This document shows, in pieces, positions 59,021 through 64,000 of a DNA stretch of 64,000 bases. Position 1 is the stretch's first letter. Every line of letters begins with the position of its first letter. Where the stretch lies: positions 3,369,001 to 3,433,000 of the forward strand of contig NZ_LR824569.1 of assembly GCF_903969135.1 (NCBI RefSeq), given 5' to 3'. The notes below the pieces were generated by a model that saw only the letters and a list, made by a program, of their open reading frames with translations, was not told where the DNA came from and did no database searches. The stretch is from Chryseobacterium sp. JV274. Its GTDB lineage: Bacteria; Bacteroidota; Bacteroidia; Flavobacteriales; Weeksellaceae. The position numbers were made by a program, and so were the translations under genes.

Positions 59021-60958
59021 ATGAAGTACATCCTTTTCATACTCTTCTCTTTAAGTTTTGTAGCAAGGGCTCAGGTCGTTAATAAAGCTGAGACCAAGCC
59101 TCAACCCAAAAAAGAAGACACTCTTGTGATAGATTCCGGGAAGAAAGATTCCCTGAAAATCTTTAAGCCTACTATTAATGATTACCAGTATCAGACTCAG
59201 TTTTCTGAAAAGAAAGTTTTTGATACCGTAATGACTTTTGATAAAACCTACATCTTTTCACAACAAAATAATAAAGATAACTTCGGTAGAGTACAGACTG
59301 CCAATATAGGATCGGGATTCAATCCTCTGGTATTTGAGGTGAATGATGAACAGAATCTTTCCTTACTGCCATCCAATAAATCTTATATGATTATTGGAGC
59401 AAATGATGTGAAATACTATGATGTAAAAACACCTACCGCTACATTTTTATACCATAATGCAATGCGAAACGGGGCGGCGCTAACCTCTACTTACACTCAA
59501 AATATTGGGAAAAGATTCAATTTTGCTCTTGAATATATGGGACTTCGCTCTCAGGGACTTTACAGAAACTCATTAGCGGCAAATAACAATACCTTATTTT
59601 CAGGTCATTATACTTCAAAAAGTGGAAACTATGAAATTTTCGCTCACTATCTTCACCAGAATGTAAACAATCAGGAAAGTGGAGGTATTACAGAAGATAA
59701 TCTGTTTATGAATGGTGACAGTAATTACAGCAACAGACAAAATGCTCAGGTAAACCTGGCATCAAGCAGCTCACAGTTTTCTTACAGAAGATACTACCTG
59801 AGTCATCAGTTCAGCCCATTCAATTCCGGGAAATTTCCATTCAGTATAAGACATATTATTTCTCATCAGGGGAATAAATATTACTATAATCAAACAGCTT
59901 TGGAGCCTTATTGGTATGATGCTCCTACTGAGTTGGTTAACGGCTTTCCACTCACCACAAAAAAATATTCTGAAAACTTCAGCAATACAGTTAGCTTGAT
60001 TTTTAATAATGAAAAATTCAAACTGGATGCTGGTGTGCGTTATCAGATGATCAAATTGGGAATAAGAGATGTTGTTGCCCTTAATGGCGTTCCTTTTCCT
60101 GGTGAGCTTAAAGAAAACAGAATCGGAGCTGTAGGAAATCTACAGGTAAAACTTTGGGATAAAATTCAATTGAACTCATTCCTGGAATTTTCAAACGGAA
60201 ACCAGTTTAAAAGCTACCTGAAAACAACCAATAATCTGAAGTTCGAACCTATTAAAGATTATTTCGTTAATGCTAAAGTAAATTTCCAAAGTGCCTATCC
60301 ATCATTCAATTACTTATTGAATACTTCTGTTTACAATAATTTCAATTATTATCTTGAAAATGCAAAGAACCAGTCTGTAATGGAAGTGGGGGGAAGTATC
60401 AATTTGAAATGGTTTAAAACAGAGATTTTTGCCAATTATTTCAGAATAGATAACTATACTTATTTTGACAGCAATGGAAGCCCGAAACAAAGTGATAATT
60501 CTGTGAATATCTCTCAGATCGGAGGTGATGCTACATTCAGTTTCAACAAATTCCATCTGAATACCAGAGTGCATTTCCAAAATACTTTAACGAATAAAGA
60601 ATTGCTTCCTATGCCAAGCTTTATTGGTAGAGCCAACTTCTTCTATCAGACACAGGCATTCAAAAAAGCAGCGGAAATTCAGGCAGGTATTAAAGTTTAT
60701 TACTTCTCTAAATTTGCTTCAAGAGATTATTTCCCTGTTCTTAATGAATATATCCTTCCCAGAGCAGATTCATTTTCAATTGGAGGGCAGCCTATCGCCG
60801 ATATCTATATCAATATGAAGGTGAAAAAAATGTTCTTTTTCATAGAAGGTCAGCAGATAGGAACTGTTATTTCCAATAACAAAGCATATGCATTTCCACA
60901 TTATCCGGTATATGATTTCAGATTGAACATCGGAATTGTGTGGTATTTGTTCAACTAA
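59021..60958 (+). CDS. putative outer membrane porin (Bacteroidota porin family)
   Basis: 645 residues. Signal peptide MKYILFILFSLSFVARAQ, a short Lys/Pro-rich linker, then repeated amphipathic strands to the end (final FRLNIGIVWYLFN, ending in an aromatic-rich strand as outer membrane barrels do). FNPLVFEVNDEQNLSLLPSN and YYDVKTPTATFLYHNAMRNG are blocks I associate with the family called putative porin in Flavobacteriia. Transport substrate is unknown. It lies 12 bases before bshC and may be co-transcribed with it. Confidence 0.8.
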   Translation: MKYILFILFSLSFVARAQVVNKAETKPQPKKEDTLVIDSGKKDSLKIFKPTINDYQYQTQFSEKKVFDTVMTFDKTYIFSQQNNKDNFGRVQTANIGSGFNPLVFEVNDEQNLSLLPSNKSYMIIGANDVKYYDVKTPTATFLYHNAMRNGAALTSTYTQNIGKRFNFALEYMGLRSQGLYRNSLAANNNTLFSGHYTSKSGNYEIFAHYLHQNVNNQESGGITEDNLFMNGDSNYSNRQNAQVNLASSSSQFSYRRYYLSHQFSPFNSGKFPFSIRHIISHQGNKYYYNQTALEPYWYDAPTELVNGFPLTTKKYSENFSNTVSLIFNNEKFKLDAGVRYQMIKLGIRDVVALNGVPFPGELKENRIGAVGNLQVKLWDKIQLNSFLEFSNGNQFKSYLKTTNNLKFEPIKDYFVNAKVNFQSAYPSFNYLLNTSVYNNFNYYLENAKNQSVMEVGGSINLKWFKTEIFANYFRIDNYTYFDSNGSPKQSDNSVNISQIGGDATFSFNKFHLNTRVHFQNTLTNKELLPMPSFIGRANFFYQTQAFKKAAEIQAGIKVYYFSKFASRDYFPVLNEYILPRADSFSIGGQPIADIYINMKVKKMFFFIEGQQIGTVISNNKAYAFPHYPVYDFRLNIGIVWYLFN

Positions 60959-60970
60959 AAACTGTACAGG

Positions 60971-62557
60971 TTGAAAACAATAAATAAAATATCATTCAAC
61001 GATATAGAAAGCATTCCTCAATTGGTAAAAGATTTTTTAAATCAGAAAATTGAGGGTTTTGAAAATAATACATTTTCTTTAGATCATTTTAAACAACAGA
61101 TTCATTTGAAAAAAGACTTTTTTTCATTAAGGAAGAGAGAAATTTTATCAGAGGTATTTGAAGGCCAGCTTTCAAGTCTTTCCCTTTCTTCAAAACAGAA
61201 GGAAAATCTTGAGAATCTTAAACTGCCCAATACATTTACTATTACAACGGGACATCAGCTGAACCTGTTTTCGGGACCTGTTTTCTTTGTTTATAAAATT
61301 CTGCAGACCATAAAGACATGTACCTATCTGAAAGAAAATTTTCCGGATTTTAATTTTGTTCCGGTATATTGGATGGCTTCAGAAGATCATGATTTTGCTG
61401 AGATCAATCATTTTAAAACCGATAATAATTATTATGAGACCAATGAGAAATCCGGTGGTCCGGTAGGAAGAATTGAGATCAGTGATACCTATTTTATTTC
61501 TGAATTTGAAAAAGAATTCAAAGATTCCATTTTTGGAACCGAGCTGATCTTAATGATGAAGGAAGCTTATAAAACAGGAAACACTTTAACGGACGCGATT
61601 AAGATTCTTGTCAACCGTCTTTTTTCAGAATTCGGACTTTTGATTCTGGATGGAGATTCTAAAGAACTTAAAAATCAGATGAAGGAGATCTTTAAAGATG
61701 AACTTCTTCATTTCAGTTTACAGAAAACATCTAAGAGTAAAGTAGATGTTCTGACGGAAAAATATGGGAAAGTTCAGGTAAATCCCCGTGAAATAAACCT
61801 TTTCTATTTTTCTGAAACCAGAGACAGAATTGAATTTAACGGACAGAAATACATTATCGTAGATAAAACGATTCAGTTTACAGAAGAAGAAATACTTGCT
61901 GAATTGGAAAATCATCCGGAAAAATTCAGTCCCAATGCTTTAATGCGTCCCGTGTATCAGGAAAATGTATTACCGAATCTGGCTTATATTGGAGGAAATG
62001 CTGAAATTATGTACTGGCTTGAACTTAAAGATTATTTTTCAAAAATTAATATTCCGTTCCCTATACTTATTCCAAGAAACTCGATGCTCTTCCTGAAAGA
62101 AAAAACATTAGGGAAAATTGAGAAACTGGATCTTAAAATAGAAGACTTTTTCCAGAATTTTACCGTACTCACCAATCATAAAATTTTAAAAGACAATCCG
62201 ATTTTACAATTACTCAACGAGAAAGAGGAGTTGCTGATCAGCAGTTTTTCAGCGTTGAGAACTTCGGCAGAAACCACTGAGAAGTCATTTGGAAATATGG
62301 TGAAGGCAGAAGAAGTGAGACAATTGAAGTCTTTCAAAAGAATGAAAAAACGTCTGCTCCATGCTGAGAAAATAAAACAAAATGAGTTACTGGAAAGACT
62401 TGAAAATCTGTTTTTAGATGTTCATCCAGCTAAAACATGGCAAGAGAGAGTCTATAATTTTAGTGTATTCTTTTCAGATTATGGTTATTCGTGGCTTGAA
62501 AATTGTTTGGAAGAAATGGTGGTTCAAGATTCCAAATTAATAATTGTTGCCATTTAA
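60971..62557 (+). CDS. bshC: bacillithiol biosynthesis cysteine-adding enzyme BshC
   Basis: 528 residues. Last step of bacillithiol synthesis: joins cysteine to glucosaminyl-malate. TITTGHQLNLFSGPVFFVYK near 91, VPVYWMASEDHDFAEINHF, YIGGNAEIMYWLELKDYF and FPILIPRNSMLFLKEK are family blocks; a long coiled coil lies in the C-terminal third. The start is a TTG (MKTINKISFNDIESIPQL); no nearby ATG exists, so TTG is probably genuine. Confidence 0.93.
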   Translation: MKTINKISFNDIESIPQLVKDFLNQKIEGFENNTFSLDHFKQQIHLKKDFFSLRKREILSEVFEGQLSSLSLSSKQKENLENLKLPNTFTITTGHQLNLFSGPVFFVYKILQTIKTCTYLKENFPDFNFVPVYWMASEDHDFAEINHFKTDNNYYETNEKSGGPVGRIEISDTYFISEFEKEFKDSIFGTELILMMKEAYKTGNTLTDAIKILVNRLFSEFGLLILDGDSKELKNQMKEIFKDELLHFSLQKTSKSKVDVLTEKYGKVQVNPREINLFYFSETRDRIEFNGQKYIIVDKTIQFTEEEILAELENHPEKFSPNALMRPVYQENVLPNLAYIGGNAEIMYWLELKDYFSKINIPFPILIPRNSMLFLKEKTLGKIEKLDLKIEDFFQNFTVLTNHKILKDNPILQLLNEKEELLISSFSALRTSAETTEKSFGNMVKAEEVRQLKSFKRMKKRLLHAEKIKQNELLERLENLFLDVHPAKTWQERVYNFSVFFSDYGYSWLENCLEEMVVQDSKLIIVAI

Positions 62558-62576
62558 TTTTAAAGAAGTATTTTTG
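62547..62576 (+). promoter_or_regulatory. TTG-N19-TATTTTTG promoter of the LysM protein gene
   Basis: TTG at 62547-62549 and TATTTTTG at 62569-62576 with 19 bases between, inside the end of bshC and its short downstream gap; 19 bases before the ATG. Confidence 0.7.
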
Positions 62577-62595
62577 TAAATTATAATTATCGAAT

Positions 62596-64000
62596 ATGAT
62601 AAAGAGGTTTTTTATTCTATCCAGTTTATGTATGGTTTTGGGAGTTTCAGCCCAGAAATCACATACGGTTGTGCAAGGTGATAATCCTTACAACATTGCC
62701 AAAAAGTATGGAATGACTGTAGATGAATTGCTGAAGCTAAACCCAAAACATAAAGATGGCAAGCTGGCTATCGGAGATGTTTTAACTATAAAATCAGAGA
62801 AAGCAGCCACTCCGGTTGTCACAAAAACAGCTCCAGTAGAAAAAGTAACTTCAAATACAAGTACTTCTTCCATGGGTAAAATTGTTTTGCAGCCAAAGCA
62901 AACGATCTATGGCATCACAAAACAATACAGAATTTCTGAAACTGATTTGAGAAAACTGAATCCTGACCTGGATTCCCACATGAAAATCGGAGATGAAATC
63001 ACCTTACCTCTTGCAAGCATTAAAAAGTATGGTGGTACTCAACAAGCTGTGACAGTAGAAAAACATGCTGAAGCTCCTGTAGAAAAAACAATAACAACGA
63101 TTACACCTACAGTTGTTACTACTTCTGTAGAGGGAGAATCCTATTTGATTCAGTCTAAAGATAATTATTACAGAATTACAAAACAATTTGGAATCAGCCA
63201 GCAGGATCTTTTTGCTTTAAATCCAGGATTGGAAGAAAAAGGACTTAAACCTGGTGAAACCATTAAAATAAAAACATCCAATAATAACACACATACTGAT
63301 AGTGTTGCTGAGACCGCAAATCCAAAAGCAAAAATGGATTCTGGGAACGAAAAATCAACTACCTCTACCAATGTTGTTGCAGGAGATGATTATGTAACCT
63401 ATACCGTTCAGCAGGGAGATACTGTATTTTCCATCGTGAATAAATTCGGTGTTTCTATAGATGAGCTTATTGCTCTTAACCCGGACCTTTCTCATGGGTT
63501 GAAAACCGGAATGGTTTTAAAGATCAAAAAACAGGATGCAGCATATAGTAAGAAAAATGGTGATGCCCTTAGTGTGATCCTAATGCTTCCATTCGGGTAC
63601 AGCACAAACGAAACGCAGTACAGAGCAATGGCACTTGACTTTTTAACAGGAGCTAAGCTTGCTATTGAAAGGAATGCCAGAGGAGGACAGAAACTGGATG
63701 TCAAAATAGTAGATTCTGGAAATGAAGCATCATTCAAAAATTCTTTGACACAGATTAACCCTGATAATACAGATCTTATTATCGGACCTTTCTTTAAATC
63801 TAATGTAATTGATGTTCTTGATTTTACAAAAAATCAGAAAATCCCGATTGTAGCACCATTTGCCAACACTCCGGAATTATATAACTATAATAATCTTATT
63901 ATCGTTGAAACCAACAATCAGACGTATGCTGATAAGATTGTAGAAGAAGTAAAAGGAATTTATTCTGACCAGAAAATATATGTAGTGGCAGATGCCAAAA
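62596..64000 (+). CDS. LysM and periplasmic-binding-fold (PBP1) protein, cut by window edge
   Basis: 468 codons are visible from the ATG at 62596; the gene continues beyond the window. Signal peptide (MIKRFFILSSLCMVLGVSAQ), then four LysM units at about 21-67, 93-140, 180-226 and 264-312, each with an NP turn (LNPKH, LNPDL, LNPGL, LNPDL), separated by Thr/Lys-rich linkers. From about 323 a type 1 periplasmic-binding fold begins (ALSVILMLPFGYS, LIIGPFFKSNVIDVLDF, IPIVAPFANTPELY), as in ligand-binding proteins of the Leu/Ile/Val group. LysM binds peptidoglycan, so the protein probably senses or scaffolds at the cell wall. Confidence 0.88.
   Translation, partial: MIKRFFILSSLCMVLGVSAQKSHTVVQGDNPYNIAKKYGMTVDELLKLNPKHKDGKLAIGDVLTIKSEKAATPVVTKTAPVEKVTSNTSTSSMGKIVLQPKQTIYGITKQYRISETDLRKLNPDLDSHMKIGDEITLPLASIKKYGGTQQAVTVEKHAEAPVEKTITTITPTVVTTSVEGESYLIQSKDNYYRITKQFGISQQDLFALNPGLEEKGLKPGETIKIKTSNNNTHTDSVAETANPKAKMDSGNEKSTTSTNVVAGDDYVTYTVQQGDTVFSIVNKFGVSIDELIALNPDLSHGLKTGMVLKIKKQDAAYSKKNGDALSVILMLPFGYSTNETQYRAMALDFLTGAKLAIERNARGGQKLDVKIVDSGNEASFKNSLTQINPDNTDLIIGPFFKSNVIDVLDFTKNQKIPIVAPFANTPELYNYNNLIIVETNNQTYADKIVEEVKGIYSDQKIYVVADAK

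Overview
The window looks like a chromosomal segment of a Flavobacteriia member, most likely Chryseobacterium or a close Weeksellaceae relative. The evidence is AT-rich DNA, promoters of the Bacteroidota type (TAnnTTTG, sometimes with TTG or TTTG about 19-20 bases upstream), lack of Shine-Dalgarno sequences, a SusC/SusD pair, many short exported proteins with VGIGTxxP-LDVNG or lipobox starts, bacillithiol synthesis (bshC), and an IF2 with a long G/N/Q-rich linker. The genus is inferred from protein style, not from a database match. No rRNA, tRNA, CRISPR array, insertion sequence or prophage gene was seen.

Layout. 1-3.3 kb: start of an MFS transporter leaving the left edge, a GH3-family enzyme and three small exported proteins, all on the minus strand. 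3.5-12.3 kb (plus): mfd, three tandem exported paralogues, two paralogous lipoproteins, pth. 12.5-15.9 kb (minus): a likely inorganic-carbon cluster of two beta-carbonic anhydrases, a SulP transporter and a conserved-looking 99-residue exported protein. 16.3-19.7 kb: a membrane-anchored AraC-type regulator, a DUF2306-like membrane protein and a lipid A phosphoethanolamine transferase homologue.

20.2-47.2 kb is one large surface-glycan locus on the minus strand, transcribed from right to left. It starts with ugd-rmlB-rmlA, which ends at an intrinsic terminator. A new promoter then drives wzm-wzt (ABC export of a finished glycan) and the sugar genes: a FdtA/QdtA-type ketoisomerase, an ATP-grasp ligase, an epimerase, a HAD phosphatase, a methyltransferase and a DegT-type aminotransferase. 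After these come nine putative glycosyltransferases, a WbsX-like protein, two membrane O-acyltransferases and three hexapeptide acyltransferases. Two plus-strand islands interrupt it: an acyltransferase-3 gene (27.3-28.3 kb) and a compact ketosynthase III-ACP-ketoreductase cassette (22.6-24.5 kb). Together these predict a dTDP-3-amino-3,6-dideoxyhexose, possibly N-acylated with a 3-hydroxyacyl group made by the cassette, in a glycan built in the cytoplasm and exported by Wzm/Wzt. No Wzx, Wzy, RmlC, RmlD or initiating phosphosugar transferase is present.

47.4-52.2 kb (plus): rimP-nusA-infB, with a textbook promoter and a terminator-like hairpin in the leader. 52.5-57.8 kb (plus): SusC-SusD-lipoprotein, with no degradative enzyme beside them. 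58.1-64 kb: a minus-strand exported protein, then a plus-strand putative porin, bshC, and the start of a LysM/periplasmic-binding-fold protein that runs off the right edge.
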